From contig NZ_JACSPZ010000010.1 of the NCBI RefSeq assembly GCF_014836905.1, positions 1 to 64,000 of the forward strand: DNA of 64,000 bases, given 5' to 3'. Both the position numbers and the translations under genes were made by a program. Below, one piece after another: positions 7,594 through 17,337 of the stretch; the stretch's first letter is position 1; the number at the start of each line of letters is the position of its first letter. The DNA is from Solibacillus faecavium (lineage in GTDB: Bacteria > Bacillota > Bacilli > Bacillales_A > Planococcaceae). Under the pieces are notes generated by a model. The model did not search any database. It was given only the letters and a program-made list of their open reading frames with translations, and was not told the origin of the DNA.

Positions 7594-8712
7594 TTATTTG
7601 TATACCCTAGGAACTCTAGCTGTAATCACGCATGGTATTTCATAATTAATCGTTTGGAGTTTAGTTGCCCAATCATCCATTGTGATTTGTTCATGCTGTT
7701 GGCGACCAATCAATACAACTTCTTCTCCTACATTATATGCTGTTGGCAGTAAAATCATACTTTGATCCATACAAATTCTGCCGACAATTTTCGCCTTTTT
7801 TCCTCCAACAAGCACTTCTTGACCTTCGAGCTTACGAAGCATGCCATCCGCATATCCAATCGGAATGGTACCAATGTAGCAATCTTCCTCTAACGTATAA
7901 GTTGCACCATAGCCAACCGATTGCCCTGCATGCATTTTTTTTATATGTATGAGTTCAGTATGTAGTGAAAATGCAGGTTTAATTGGAAACGGCATTTTAG
8001 AACCAACAAAAGACGAAGGTAATAATCCGTACATCGAAATACCGAAGCGAACCGCATCATACTGTAAAGACGGCTCTTTAACTAAAGTGGTAGCAGTATT
8101 TGCCACATGGACTAGTCTTGGTCTTTTTGGCAATACACTCAAAAAGTCCTTAAATAGGGTTACTTGGTTGTCAAAGTACAATGAATCTTCTTCATCTGCT
8201 GTTGCAAAGTGTGTAAAAATACCATCCAAAATAAAATCATTGGACATAACAATTGCTTCGTACAATTCCAGTAAATCTTCTTTCGTAGAGACTCCAATAC
8301 GCCCCATACCTGAATCAACTTTAATGTGAAGCTTTAATTGATTTGCCAAAGGTATATATTGTTTTACCGTTTCGATCCAGCTTGTTGAAAATACGGTAAG
8401 GATAATATTTTCCTGGGAAGCATAAGGAGCAAAATTAGGTGGTGTAGCACCCAACACTAAAATATCAATATCCTTAAAATTTCCCCTCATGTGTACAGCT
8501 TCATCAGGTGTTGCTACAGCTAGCATCGTTGCTCCTGCCTGAATAGCTGTTCTTGCCACTTCTACATCTCCATGCCCATATGCATTCGCTTTTACTACCG
8601 CAATAATTTGAATGTCTTTGCCAATATATTGGCGTAATGAAATGAGATTATGTTCGATTGCTTGTAAATCAATAATTGCTTTTGTAGGTCGGTAATTTAT
8701 TGGTTTTTCCAT
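7594..8712 (-). CDS. alr: alanine racemase
   Basis: 372 aa, fold-type III PLP enzyme converting L- to D-alanine for peptidoglycan. The PLP lysine is K41 in AVVKANAYGHG. The second catalytic tyrosine lies in SVGYGATY (about 265-272). Length is normal. It is followed at 170 nt by the antitoxin gene, and I see no good terminator between them, so cotranscription with mazEF is possible as in B. subtilis. The ribosome site is AAAGAGGG before ATG 8712. Confidence 0.97.
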   Translation of the reverse strand: MEKPINYRPTKAIIDLQAIEHNLISLRQYIGKDIQIIAVVKANAYGHGDVEVARTAIQAGATMLAVATPDEAVHMRGNFKDIDILVLGATPPNFAPYASQENIILTVFSTSWIETVKQYIPLANQLKLHIKVDSGMGRIGVSTKEDLLELYEAIVMSNDFILDGIFTHFATADEEDSLYFDNQVTLFKDFLSVLPKRPRLVHVANTATTLVKEPSLQYDAVRFGISMYGLLPSSFVGSKMPFPIKPAFSLHTELIHIKKMHAGQSVGYGATYTLEEDCYIGTIPIGYADGMLRKLEGQEVLVGGKKAKIVGRICMDQSMILLPTAYNVGEEVVLIGRQQHEQITMDDWATKLQTINYEIPCVITARVPRVYK

Positions 8713-8808
8713 TTTGACTTTACCCTCTTTTTAAAAGTATAAACACCCCGTAAATGTTAAGAAAATTATGGCATACATTTCACTTCGAATAAAGCTAAAA
8801 TTAATACA

Positions 8809-8843
8809 AAAAAATAACATCTTGCACAAGTATGTGCAAGATG
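8809..8843 (-). terminator. terminator after the LolA-like lipoprotein gene
   Basis: Perfect 11-bp stem CATCTTGCACA/TGTGCAAGATG with a 4-nt loop, followed on the minus strand by TTATTTTTTT. It separates the lipoprotein gene from alr. Confidence 0.8.
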
Positions 8844-8899
8844 CATCTTTTTTAGAAGACATATAGCTAGGTTCGCAATAAATCATCTGTCATGGCAAT

Positions 8900-9898
8900 T
8901 TATTTCATACTACTTTGCTGCACACTAGCTGCCACTTCCAATAATTCCTCTTTAGATAATTTTGTAGATGCGATAAAGAATGTCATGCCATCCTTATCCC
9001 ACTGAATAGAATGATCTGTAATTGCGCCAATCGTGTAGCCTAAATCAGCTGGATCCCCAGGTGAGAATACAGGCAACACCATGTTGTCATATTGAATTGG
9101 TTGCTGCATTAATGTAAACGGTTTTTCACCTTCAAACGTTAAAATAACACGGGAATTGCCATCTTCTTTAACCTCATACTCTTCTGTCAACTTAGTATGT
9201 GCCCAGTCAATTGTTGGATAGTATACACTGAAATCTGTATTTACAACATCAGCTGATGCTGCCTTTTTCTCTTCTTTTTCAGTGAACTTTTCTACTTCAT
9301 AATCCTTTGCGGTATGTTGTACACCTAACTTAATTTCTCCAAATGTAATAACAACCTGCTCTTGTAAAGACTCGTCTAACACACTAACCTTTGTCGGAAG
9401 CATTGTTTTCTTATCAACCATAATTTGCTGGATAGGTAAAGCTGTTTGATCTACATTCCGTGTAGCCAGCTCAAATGTATAAGTTGAATCATCTTCTGTC
9501 ATAACAGCTTTTGAATCCGCCATTAAATCATCTGCAAGCGTTCCAATAATATAGGCTTGACTATTTTGTTTCGGCCACTCACTCTGGAATTTATGCGTTT
9601 TTCTAAGAGCCGGAGTTACAACAAATACCCCTTCTTCATTACGAACAATTAACTGCTGTTCCGTTTCTCCTTGAGGGTTAACTGCTACTCGATAAAAATC
9701 CGGTTTCGTATGCCATACTTTCACATCATAAATTCTCGGCTCAGCCCCAGTACGTACTTCCATTGAAGCACTTAATTCATAACCCTTTGCCTCATTCCAT
9801 TTCTTGTTTACATCTTCAATCACTTCATCTTTCGTTGCTTTCCCACACGCCGCCAAAAATAGACAACAAACGACAACAACTAGCAGTCGGAGTTTCAA
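8900..9898 (-). CDS. LolA/YdcC-like outer-membrane-lipoprotein-sorting-fold lipoprotein
   Basis: 332 aa. It has a signal peptide with lipobox LFLAAC (C18), so it is an anchored extracytoplasmic lipoprotein. The body is a beta-rich LolA-like fold (YDVKVWHTKPDFYRVAV near 56-72). The position between acpS and alr matches B. subtilis ydcC, whose family is associated with sporulation and germination. The exact function is not known. Only 65 nt separate it from acpS upstream, which suggests a shared transcript. Confidence 0.85.
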   Translation of the reverse strand: MKLRLLVVVVCCLFLAACGKATKDEVIEDVNKKWNEAKGYELSASMEVRTGAEPRIYDVKVWHTKPDFYRVAVNPQGETEQQLIVRNEEGVFVVTPALRKTHKFQSEWPKQNSQAYIIGTLADDLMADSKAVMTEDDSTYTFELATRNVDQTALPIQQIMVDKKTMLPTKVSVLDESLQEQVVITFGEIKLGVQHTAKDYEVEKFTEKEEKKAASADVVNTDFSVYYPTIDWAHTKLTEEYEVKEDGNSRVILTFEGEKPFTLMQQPIQYDNMVLPVFSPGDPADLGYTIGAITDHSIQWDKDGMTFFIASTKLSKEELLEVAASVQQSSMK

Positions 9899-9963
9899 AG
9901 TTTCATCCTTTCGATTAACTTTTTCGATAAATTACTATATGAGTGAATGAGGGCATGTATGTA

Positions 9964-10317
9964 TTATTGCATTAAGATTACTTGAGCAGCTGCCGTTGTT
10001 CGTGTATGTGTAATAGAAATAAAGCCATTTACCAGTTCACCATCAAAATAGAGGACTGGTTTTCCTAGCCCATCCTTTAAAATTTCCATTTGGTGGAGTT
10101 CACACCCTTTACCAATACCTGTACCGATAGCTTTTGAATATGCCTCTTTTGCAGCGAAGCGCCCAGCCAAAAACTCCACTTTCCGAGCTGGTGATAATTC
10201 CTCGAAAATAATTAATTCGCGTTCCGTTAAAATACGTTGTGCAAATTTTGCAGAACGCCCTAACATCTTTTCAATTCGATCCAATTCTACTAAATCTAAA
10301 CCAATACCTTTAATCAA
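9964..10317 (-). CDS. acpS: holo-[acyl-carrier-protein] synthase
   Basis: 117 aa, transfers 4'-phosphopantetheine from CoA to ACP. The metal-binding residues are D8 in GIGLDLVEL and E58 in RFAAKEAYSKA. Length is typical. The start is TTG at 10317 with GGGAGAG upstream; no ATG fits the conserved N-terminus. It is divergent from the rhomboid gene, with about 90 nt between them. Confidence 0.96.
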   Translation of the reverse strand: MIKGIGLDLVELDRIEKMLGRSAKFAQRILTERELIIFEELSPARKVEFLAGRFAAKEAYSKAIGTGIGKGCELHQMEILKDGLGKPVLYFDGELVNGFISITHTRTTAAAQVILMQ

Positions 10318-10407
10318 TTAGTAGCTCTCCCTTTCATTTGAACATTAGTCCAATGTATAATGAATAATAATTTGTATTATTTTATATCGACATAATTGAG
10401 GTGGAAA

Positions 10408-11031
10408 ATGTTTATTCGCAGAGAAAATTTCAAACAATACATTACGTTATATCCAATTGTCTCGTCAATCATTGCGATTAATTTAATCGTATACACCTTG
10501 ACATTAATTCCTTCATTAGGAAGGGAAATACTTTATGCAGGCGCTAGTGTTAATGGTCTAATTGCCACTGGTGAGTGGTGGCGTATTATTACGTCGATGT
10601 TTTTACACGCTGGATTTATGCATGTTCTTTTTAATATGTTCTCACTATTTTTATTTGGTCCGGAGCTGGAGAAAATAGCTGGTAAAGTTCGTTTTTTAAC
10701 GATTTACTTTTTAGCAGGAATTTTCGGTGGTGCTGCTACATTTGTAACACAGGCCCCAGATTACGCTAGTGTAGGGGCTAGTGGTGCGATTTATGGTATA
10801 TTCGGTGCGTTTGGGGCACTCATTTATTACACGAGACATTTATTCCCTCAATTAAAACAAATCATGCTACCATTAATCGTCATTAGTATAATAATGACTT
10901 TCGTAACACCTAATATTAATATCGCGGCTCATTTAGGCGGACTCGTTACCGGCTTTATTTTAGGATTTGTTTATTTTAATCCAAAAAACATGGTTCGTTG
11001 GCGCAACAACTCTATAAAACGAGTAAAATAA
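10408..11031 (+). CDS. rhomboid-family intramembrane serine protease (YdcA-like)
   Basis: 207 aa from ATG 10408, which follows GAGGTGG; an in-frame TTG at 10396 lies within the ribosome site region and is less likely. Six transmembrane segments are visible. The catalytic Ser125 is in GASGAIYG and the catalytic His175 in AAHLGG; HAGFMHVLFN in TM2 is also conserved. The position next to acpS matches ydcA of B. subtilis. The substrate is unknown. Confidence 0.93.
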   Translation: MFIRRENFKQYITLYPIVSSIIAINLIVYTLTLIPSLGREILYAGASVNGLIATGEWWRIITSMFLHAGFMHVLFNMFSLFLFGPELEKIAGKVRFLTIYFLAGIFGGAATFVTQAPDYASVGASGAIYGIFGAFGALIYYTRHLFPQLKQIMLPLIVISIIMTFVTPNINIAAHLGGLVTGFILGFVYFNPKNMVRWRNNSIKRVK

Positions 11032-11033
11032 AA

Positions 11034-11081
11034 AATAGGATGTGTGAAAAAGGAACCGCCTTTGCACACATCCTATTCTTT
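11034..11081. terminator. bidirectional terminator between rhomboid gene and ydbT
   Basis: Perfect 13-bp stem AATAGGATGTGTG/CACACATCCTATT between convergent genes, with a T-rich tail on the plus strand and A/T-rich flank on the other. Confidence 0.8.
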
Positions 11082-12557
11082 TTAATATTCGTACCAAGTT
11101 AATATCTTTTCAACTTCTTTTTGGTCTATATGACGAACCGTCGCCGAAGCCCCTGCCATCCCAGACATAACGATAATTTTCGCAGAACCAATTTTACGGC
11201 GTTTTTGGAAATAGGTTTGACTCCCCTGTGTTACCTGTACACGTTTTTTTAAAGCAAAAAAGGTAACACGGCTAATCATACGAGATACAATTGTAATTTG
11301 CTGACCTTCAATTGTATAGCCCGTCGTTTTAAATTGCCATCTTCCTAACAAAAGTATTGGTAAAACCAATAGTAAGGACAGTAATCCGAATGGATAGAAA
11401 AAATAAGAAATAGCGGCTATCAATGGTACAAGCCAAATAAAATCTATCCGATAGAAAAAAGGTAATGCTTTTTTAGGAGGCTGAATTGCTTCCGAAAGGT
11501 GAAAATCATATTCAGGAAATAGCTCAGCCAATGGTTTTAACGCTTCCTTTTTTGCAATTAACGGAAATAATATAATTTTCTTATCTGCTTCCCCACTGAA
11601 TCCTCCACCAGCACTTTCCACTGCAATCGATGCTAAACCCAGCATTTGCTGGAATGGATTTTCCACAAGTTTAATTGCCTGTACACGATTTAACGGAATG
11701 GTTACACGTTTTTTTTCAATTAACCCTCGCGTAATGATTAAACGGTTCTGCTGTTTACTCACCGTGAAGTTATAATAATTCAAAAATGTAATGCCAACGG
11801 ATATTATCCACGCTACCATGAGAGCAAGAGCGATCAGTATCATTGCCGCGATGAAGCTGTATTCCATTAAAAATGCCACTTCATCATATATCGCATCAAA
11901 CGGAATAAATTCTGCAAATTGTGAGAAGACAGCAAAAACCCCTGCCAATACTACACCGATTCCACTTGAAGTAGATGCCAATAATAACAGTTCAGGAACC
12001 TTCATTTTGTGCAAAATAGTTGAAGGTGCTTCTTCCTCCTCTACCACTTCCATTAATTCACTTTCAATCGGTGTTTTTTGCTTCGCTTTTTTCATTTGGA
12101 TTTCCACATCATCTGCCGCTGCTCTCGTAACAGCGGTTAACTCAGCTTCAGGCTTACCACTTTTGCTGCCCGCCGTTTCTACCTGCACTTGAACGAGCTT
12201 AAAGAGGCGATGGAAAATTCCTTCTTTATAATTTAAATTTTGAATTCGATCGAATGGAATGTAACGCTTTTTCTTTACGAATAATCCGTATTCAACCCGC
12301 AGTTCGCTATCTTCATACCAGTATACAAACGTCCACCATTTAATAAGACCGCTCACCATCGTCCCGAAGACGACAATCACTAAAATAAAAAGTGGAATCA
12401 TTTCACTGAAAAATGTTTCACTGCGATAATCCAAATTAAAATTAAAGCCATTTGCAACTATGATAATAACAATCGGAATCAATAGGTCTTTCAATGCTTT
12501 TACCACATTAATAATAGCTGTAACGGGATGAAGTTTATATTTTTCGTTAGACATCAT
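11082..12557 (-). CDS. ydbT: PH-domain (bPH_2) membrane protein YdbT
   Basis: 491 aa from ATG 12557. Upstream TTG 12575 would also be in frame, but the ribosome site AAGGGTGGCGG favours the ATG. It contains several pairs of membrane helices alternating with bacterial PH-like domains (e.g. KKRYIPFDRIQNLNYKEG about 82-99 and KKRVTIPLNRVQAIKLVENP near 280-300). The start overlaps the end of ydbS. The B. subtilis pair ydbS-ydbT affects resistance to a bacteriocin; the function here is inferred only from the family. Confidence 0.88.
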   Translation of the reverse strand: MMSNEKYKLHPVTAIINVVKALKDLLIPIVIIIVANGFNFNLDYRSETFFSEMIPLFILVIVVFGTMVSGLIKWWTFVYWYEDSELRVEYGLFVKKKRYIPFDRIQNLNYKEGIFHRLFKLVQVQVETAGSKSGKPEAELTAVTRAAADDVEIQMKKAKQKTPIESELMEVVEEEEAPSTILHKMKVPELLLLASTSSGIGVVLAGVFAVFSQFAEFIPFDAIYDEVAFLMEYSFIAAMILIALALMVAWIISVGITFLNYYNFTVSKQQNRLIITRGLIEKKRVTIPLNRVQAIKLVENPFQQMLGLASIAVESAGGGFSGEADKKIILFPLIAKKEALKPLAELFPEYDFHLSEAIQPPKKALPFFYRIDFIWLVPLIAAISYFFYPFGLLSLLLVLPILLLGRWQFKTTGYTIEGQQITIVSRMISRVTFFALKKRVQVTQGSQTYFQKRRKIGSAKIIVMSGMAGASATVRHIDQKEVEKILTWYEY

Positions 12558-13026
12558 CTTCCGCCACCCTTGCAAGTTCAGAAATTTTTGTCCGTAGTAA
12601 GTCAGCTTCCTCTACTTTTAACATCGGTATCGTATGTACAGTTGCAGCTGAAGAAATGGAAATATTGGCTAACGTATATTTTTTTAAAATCGGGCCTTGT
12701 TCCGTATCTACATGCTGAACACGCACCATTGGTATTAATGTCCGTTTTACGACAAATAACCCACTTTGAATCTCGATTTCCTGCTCTCGCACTTCATAGC
12801 GCCAAATTCGCCAACGTACACTCGGAAAGACCGCGATGGAAAAAATAATGGACAAGACTACAAATGCAATAGCAATCCACATAATCCATTGTGGCCAATC
12901 AAATGTCACCACTAGAAATATAACTCCACCGACGAGAAGAGCAATAATAATAGTTTGAATTAGTCCATATAATCGCCAAACAGTTTGTGCTTTTTTCGGT
13001 AATTGGTATTTCGGTTGTTCTCTCAC
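12547..13026 (-). CDS. ydbS: PH-domain (bPH_2) membrane protein YdbS
   Basis: 159 aa with two transmembrane helices (about 23-65) followed by one bacterial PH-like domain (FVVKRTLIPMVRVQHVDTEQ, about 100-120). It forms an operon with ydbT; the stop codon lies inside the ydbT start region (ATGATGTCTAA). The ribosome site is AAAGAGGTGTAG before ATG 13026. Gap 13027-13200 is AT-rich with no gene. Confidence 0.88.
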   Translation of the reverse strand: MREQPKYQLPKKAQTVWRLYGLIQTIIIALLVGGVIFLVVTFDWPQWIMWIAIAFVVLSIIFSIAVFPSVRWRIWRYEVREQEIEIQSGLFVVKRTLIPMVRVQHVDTEQGPILKKYTLANISISSAATVHTIPMLKVEEADLLRTKISELARVAEDDV

Positions 13027-13200
13027 AAGCTCTACACCTCTTTCTTTCTAGTATGTTATACGATTCAATCTCTTAATTGTTTCATTCTTCTCCCATAAAA
13101 AAATGGCGTTAAAAATTCCCCATTACATTATATAGTATATATAAATGGAATTTTTGTTAAATAATTTATAAAAAGTTTATATTTCAACTACTCTTTTATG

Positions 13201-13236
13201 TAAAAAAAACACATCAACGTAACTCGTTGATGTGTT
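13201..13236 (-). terminator. terminator of cshA
   Basis: Perfect 11-bp stem ACACATCAACG/CGTTGATGTGT followed on the minus strand by TTTTTTTTA, 10 nt after the cshA stop. Confidence 0.9.
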
Positions 13237-13245
13237 TGAATGTTA

Positions 13246-14799
13246 TTAGTCTTCGCGACGTGGACGAGGACGGCGATCACGAGATCCTTCGCGACGAGCG
13301 CCACCTTCACGGCGACCTCCTTCACGACTTCCGCCACCACTACGGCTTCCGCCACCACTACTACGGCGATCTCCACCACGACGGTCTCCACCACCACTGC
13401 GGTTACCACCACCACGGTTACGATCATTACCACCACGACCACGGTTGCCACCGCCGCCGCCTGAACGTTCACGACGCATTGGTAATGGACGCTCTTCAGA
13501 TAAAGAGATCGGTGTAGCATCCGGCTCTTTTGTAATTGATTTAAGTGCTGCCGCTACTAAGTCAATTGCTTCGTTACTTTCTAATAACTGAGCCGCTAAC
13601 TCACGATAGTTACCTAAATCGTTATTTTGAACTAATTCCACCAATGATTGCATTGCATCTTCTTGTAAGCCTACTAATGCTTCTTCTGATGATGGTGGAC
13701 GTAAAGGTGTCATACGTTTTTTCGTAGTTTCTTCTACAATACGTAAGTAACCCATTTCACGAGGTGTTACGAATGTTACTGCAACACCAGATTTACCTGC
13801 ACGACCTGTACGGCCGATACGGTGAACGTATGATTCCGGATCTTGTGGAATATCAAAGTTGTAAACATGAGTTACACCTGAAATATCTAAACCACGAGCG
13901 GCTACGTCTGTTGCGATTAAAATATCGATTTTACCTTCTTTAAACTGACGTAAAACAGAAATACGTTTCGCTTGAGATAAGTCACCATGGATACCTTCTG
14001 CTAAGAAGCCACGTAAACCTAAAGCTTGGCTTAACTCATCAACACGGCGTTTTGTACGACCGAAGATGATTGCTAATTCTGGTTTTTGAGAGTCTAATAA
14101 ACGAGATAATGCATCGAATTTTTCACGCTCTGTTGCTTTTACGAAAAATTGTTCAATGTTTTCCATTGTTAATTCTTTCGCTTTAATTTTTACGATTTCA
14201 GGATCTTTCATAAATGTCTCTGCAATTTTACGGATTGCTGGAGGCATTGTCGCTGAGAATAGTAATGTTTGGCGAGTAGATGGTACGTTTTCTAAAATCG
14301 CATTAATATCATCGATGAAGCCCATGTTTAACATTTCGTCTGCTTCGTCTAAAACTAACGTTTGAACTTCATCTAATCGTAATGTACGACGATTAATATG
14401 GTCTTGAATACGACCAGGTGTCCCTACGATAATTTGAGGGTTATTTTTCAATGCACGGATTTGACGGCTAATTTCTTGACCACCGTAAACTGATAATAAT
14501 TTTACACGTTTGTCATACCCTAATTTATAAAGTTCTTCTGAAACTTGGATTGCTAATTCACGAGTTGGAGCAATTACCAAAGCTTGAACATTTGGGTTCT
14601 TTGGATCGATTTTCTCGATTAATGGAATACCAAATGCAGCTGTTTTACCAGTACCTGTTTGTGCTTGGCCTAATACGTCACGACCAGCCATTGCAAACGT
14701 AACTGTTCCTTCTTGGATTGGTGTTGCTTCTTCAAACCCCATACGCTTAATAGAGCGTAATGTCGATTCACTAATGTTTAATTCTGAAAAATTTGTCAA
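13246..14799 (-). CDS. cshA: DEAD-box RNA helicase CshA with RGG-rich tail
   Basis: 517 aa from TTG 14799, which follows AAAGGAGA by 10 nt; the longer frame from 14835 contains the ribosome site itself. Helicase motifs: Q motif GFEEATPIQ (21-29), Walker A AQTGTGKT (46-53), PTRELA, DEAD (about 150), SAT and [10 protein letters not shown]. After about residue 440 comes a low-complexity Gly/Arg tail with many RGG/GGG blocks, an RNA-binding feature of this family. CshA acts in cold adaptation, ribosome assembly and the RNA degradosome. The opposite strand of the tail gives spurious His- and Val-rich frames. Confidence 0.96.
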   Translation of the reverse strand: MTNFSELNISESTLRSIKRMGFEEATPIQEGTVTFAMAGRDVLGQAQTGTGKTAAFGIPLIEKIDPKNPNVQALVIAPTRELAIQVSEELYKLGYDKRVKLLSVYGGQEISRQIRALKNNPQIIVGTPGRIQDHINRRTLRLDEVQTLVLDEADEMLNMGFIDDINAILENVPSTRQTLLFSATMPPAIRKIAETFMKDPEIVKIKAKELTMENIEQFFVKATEREKFDALSRLLDSQKPELAIIFGRTKRRVDELSQALGLRGFLAEGIHGDLSQAKRISVLRQFKEGKIDILIATDVAARGLDISGVTHVYNFDIPQDPESYVHRIGRTGRAGKSGVAVTFVTPREMGYLRIVEETTKKRMTPLRPPSSEEALVGLQEDAMQSLVELVQNNDLGNYRELAAQLLESNEAIDLVAAALKSITKEPDATPISLSEERPLPMRRERSGGGGGNRGRGGNDRNRGGGNRSGGGDRRGGDRRSSGGGSRSGGGSREGGRREGGARREGSRDRRPRPRRED

Positions 14800-15034
14800 A
14801 CTCTTCAATCTCCTTTTTACTATATAAGTTGACAAATGGTTACATTTTCAGATGAAATGGCGGCAAATTTCGAGCCATTGTATGTGGAACGTTTCCGTTA
14901 CTTAAAAAATTCTCTCTGCTTCACATGCAGAGTCTCTTATATGAAAAGGAAAGCCCGGTCATTGCCGAGCGGTTCAATTCTACCGTTGTTATTTGTTCTT
15001 GCTTTTTTAAAAAAATAGAATAAAACCGTTTATC
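14800..15034 (-). other. long 5' leader of cshA
   Basis: The stretch between cshA and the preceding terminator has no convincing gene. It contains an inverted repeat CTCTGC/GCAGAG (14912-14930) and a GC-richer segment around 14955-14975. It may be a structured leader, but no known riboswitch is recognised. Confidence 0.4.
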
Positions 15035-15070
15035 AAAAAAAAGTACTCTTCATCAAAAAGTCTGAAGAGT
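15035..15070 (-). terminator. terminator after the alpha/beta hydrolase
   Basis: 8-bp stem ACTCTTCA/TGAAGAGT followed on the minus strand by ACTTTTTTTT, about 95 nt downstream of the hydrolase stop. Confidence 0.7.
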
Positions 15071-15164
15071 CTTCGCACAAAATGTATCCATTGCTCTTAA
15101 TAGTCTAACATGGGTTGTAACGGTATGCAATGATAATGCTCGTATCGAATAGTCTGACATTTAT

Positions 15165-15857
15165 TCACATTATAAATTTGAACACTGCATCGAACCATTC
15201 GTCACAATCATCACTATAACAAATATGATGTTTTCCACAATCTGAAATATACATTTGCTTTTGCTGTGAATGAATTTGGTTGTATAAAATCTGTGCCGTC
15301 GTATTCGGTACGATGCCGTCAAGCCTTCCTTGAACGATAAAGGTTGGGCATTGAATATTTTTAATATAAGGTTCCGTCTTTTTGACGACTTTCATAAATT
15401 CAACCGTCGCCGATAGTGGGACATTTTTGAGTTTATCTTTATAGCGCGCAAACACTTCATTTTCTTCCAGCTTTTTATGAACCATATCTTGAGCAATTGC
15501 CCGAACATCTTTCACTAGCTGGGGTGGATCTATATACTTTACCGCAGCACTCAATAATACTAATTTCTTTACTGTATAGCGGATTGATAAATACATACCA
15601 ATAACTCCGCCCATTGAAAAACCAACAACAATTACTTCGTCTACTTGCTTTTTTAGCTGACGATAAGCAATTTCCGCTTCCATCATCCAATGCTCAGCCT
15701 TATAGCCTTTCATCGATAAATGTTCTGCATCCCCGTGACCTGAAAATGTAGGAACACTTATAACCCAATCTGTACGTTGTTGTATATAATGCACAAAAGG
15801 TTGCACTTCATACGGTCCACCAGAAAATCCATGTAAAAAAAGTACGCCTGTTATCAT
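15165..15857 (-). CDS. alpha/beta hydrolase (carboxylesterase family)
   Basis: 230 aa from ATG 15857 (ribosome site AGGTG; an in-frame TTG lies one codon upstream). Oxyanion region FLHGFSGGP (7-15), nucleophile elbow GFSMGG with Ser at about 81, acid in GRLDGIVP (near 179) and histidine in CGKHHICYSDD (near 210). The sequence resembles small bacterial monoglyceride-lipase/carboxylesterases such as EstA/YvaK. The substrate is unknown. It stands between cshA and murF. Confidence 0.85.
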   Translation of the reverse strand: MITGVLFLHGFSGGPYEVQPFVHYIQQRTDWVISVPTFSGHGDAEHLSMKGYKAEHWMMEAEIAYRQLKKQVDEVIVVGFSMGGVIGMYLSIRYTVKKLVLLSAAVKYIDPPQLVKDVRAIAQDMVHKKLEENEVFARYKDKLKNVPLSATVEFMKVVKKTEPYIKNIQCPTFIVQGRLDGIVPNTTAQILYNQIHSQQKQMYISDCGKHHICYSDDCDEWFDAVFKFIM

Positions 15858-15938
15858 CAATTCACCTACTTTTATTGATGTTCTTATTAAATATAATAAG
15901 CGACTCTTGCCGAAGAAAAAAGCTTCCGCACTTTTTAG

Positions 15939-15969
15939 TAAAAAAACGAGTTAGCTATGCCAACTCGTT
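15939..15969 (-). terminator. terminator overlapping the end of murF
   Basis: Stem AACGAGTT/AACTCGTT followed on the minus strand by TTTTTTTAC. The upstream arm encodes the last codons of murF (N-E-L-A), so the stop codon lies in the loop. Confidence 0.75.
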
Positions 15970-17325
15970 TGATTGAATAATTTTTTCTAACTGCATCCCT
16001 CGTGAACCTTTTACTAAAATTATGGATTCACTCGTAGCATTTAATTTAATTTTATTTATAATCGGATCATAGTCTTGCTCAGAATATACTAAGTGAGCTG
16101 CATCAAATTTAGTTTGCAGCTTTTCATATAGCCATTTCATGCGCGGACCATATAGACAAACATAGCTGATTTTCTGATTATCTATATATGCAGCCACTTC
16201 TTCATGCATCGACTGTTCATCATTCCCTAACTCCAGCATATCACCGAGGACAAGCCATTTTTCCTTACGAATTGTCGTTTGCTCGATAAATTGAATAGCA
16301 GCGTGCATCGATGTTGGCGCAGCATTATATGCATCATTAATAAATAATAGCTCACCCACTGAAATAAGCTGCATACGCATATCCGTCAACACAACTTGCT
16401 TTAATGCCTCGCGAATTTGGTCATCTGTTAACCCTAAAGCTCTACTTACAAGCATCGCATTTAATGTATTTTTTACCTGATGCTCCCCTAAAACAGATAT
16501 AAAGAAGTCTCCATTAATGGCTCCTTCTACATGAAAGCTACTGCCTTGTGCTGTCGCTACAATATTAGAAGCTACTAAGTCTTGGCTCCGTGTAAAACCG
16601 AACGACTGCGTTTTTAAATTTGGCGTTCTGGCAACAAGGCTTTGCAATAATGGTTCATCTCCATCAAAGAAAAGCAAACCTTCCTCATTTAAACCTTTTA
16701 CTATTTCAAACTTCGCTTTTGCGATACCTTCTCGCGACCCTAAATCTTGCATATGGGCTTCGCCGATATTTGTAATAATTACATAATGCGGGCGTGCTAG
16801 TTTAGTTAAAAACTCAATCTCTCCGAAGCCGCTCATACCCATTTCCAAAACGGATATTTCTGTATCTTCATCAAGCTGTAAAATTGTAATCGGCAAACCT
16901 AATTGGTTATTAAAATTACCAATCGTCTTTTGCACTTTAAAATATGGAGAAAGAGTTCCTGCCAAAATGTCCTTGGAGGAAGTTTTCCCATTTGAACCAG
17001 TAATACCGATAAATGTTGCCTTATGCTCATTACGATAACATTCCGCCATTTTTTGCAGTGCCTGTTCCGGATCATCTACAAATATTAACGGTAGATTCTC
17101 CGGTGGGTTAGGTTCATCTTTCATCCACAATGAAGCTGCTGCACCTTTTTCAAATGCCTGTTCCACAAAGCGATGCCCATTTACTGCTTCACCGCGAAAA
17201 GGAATAAACAAATCACCTTTAGAGATTGTGCGTGTATCAATGGAAATACCTGTGACAACCGTATCAGGAAATGCTTGATTTTCTATCGTTAGCCATGTTG
17301 CGAGTTGCTGTAATTTTTTTTTCAC
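15955..17325 (-). CDS. murF: UDP-N-acetylmuramoyl-tripeptide--D-alanyl-D-alanine ligase
   Basis: 456 aa Mur ligase. The three domains are in order: N-terminal UDP-binding (1-100), central ATPase with P-loop GITGSNGKTSSKD (107-119), and C-terminal domain with VLGDMLELG (about 363). It adds D-Ala-D-Ala to the UDP-MurNAc-tripeptide. It lies 12 nt after ddl, the enzyme that supplies its substrate. The start ATG at 17325 follows GATTGAGTGGGAT. Confidence 0.97.
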   Translation of the reverse strand: MKKKLQQLATWLTIENQAFPDTVVTGISIDTRTISKGDLFIPFRGEAVNGHRFVEQAFEKGAAASLWMKDEPNPPENLPLIFVDDPEQALQKMAECYRNEHKATFIGITGSNGKTSSKDILAGTLSPYFKVQKTIGNFNNQLGLPITILQLDEDTEISVLEMGMSGFGEIEFLTKLARPHYVIITNIGEAHMQDLGSREGIAKAKFEIVKGLNEEGLLFFDGDEPLLQSLVARTPNLKTQSFGFTRSQDLVASNIVATAQGSSFHVEGAINGDFFISVLGEHQVKNTLNAMLVSRALGLTDDQIREALKQVVLTDMRMQLISVGELLFINDAYNAAPTSMHAAIQFIEQTTIRKEKWLVLGDMLELGNDEQSMHEEVAAYIDNQKISYVCLYGPRMKWLYEKLQTKFDAAHLVYSEQDYDPIINKIKLNATSESIILVKGSRGMQLEKIIQSNELA

Positions 17326-17337
17326 TTTTTATCCCAC

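Noticed and set aside
8720-8746. SigB-like GTTTAT-N13-GGGTAA before alr on the minus strand
   Set aside because: The -10 would lie 8 nt before the start codon and overlaps the alr ribosome site AGAGGG, so it would give a leaderless transcript. It is better explained as the ribosome site.
13270-13450. tandem repeat-like CACCACCAC array, possible CRISPR or minisatellite
   Set aside because: It encodes the RGG/GGG tail of CshA in frame; spacing is irregular and there are no spacers.
13188-13520. Val- and His-rich ORFs over the end of cshA
   Set aside because: They are out-of-frame or antisense readings of the Gly/Arg-rich codons of the CshA tail.
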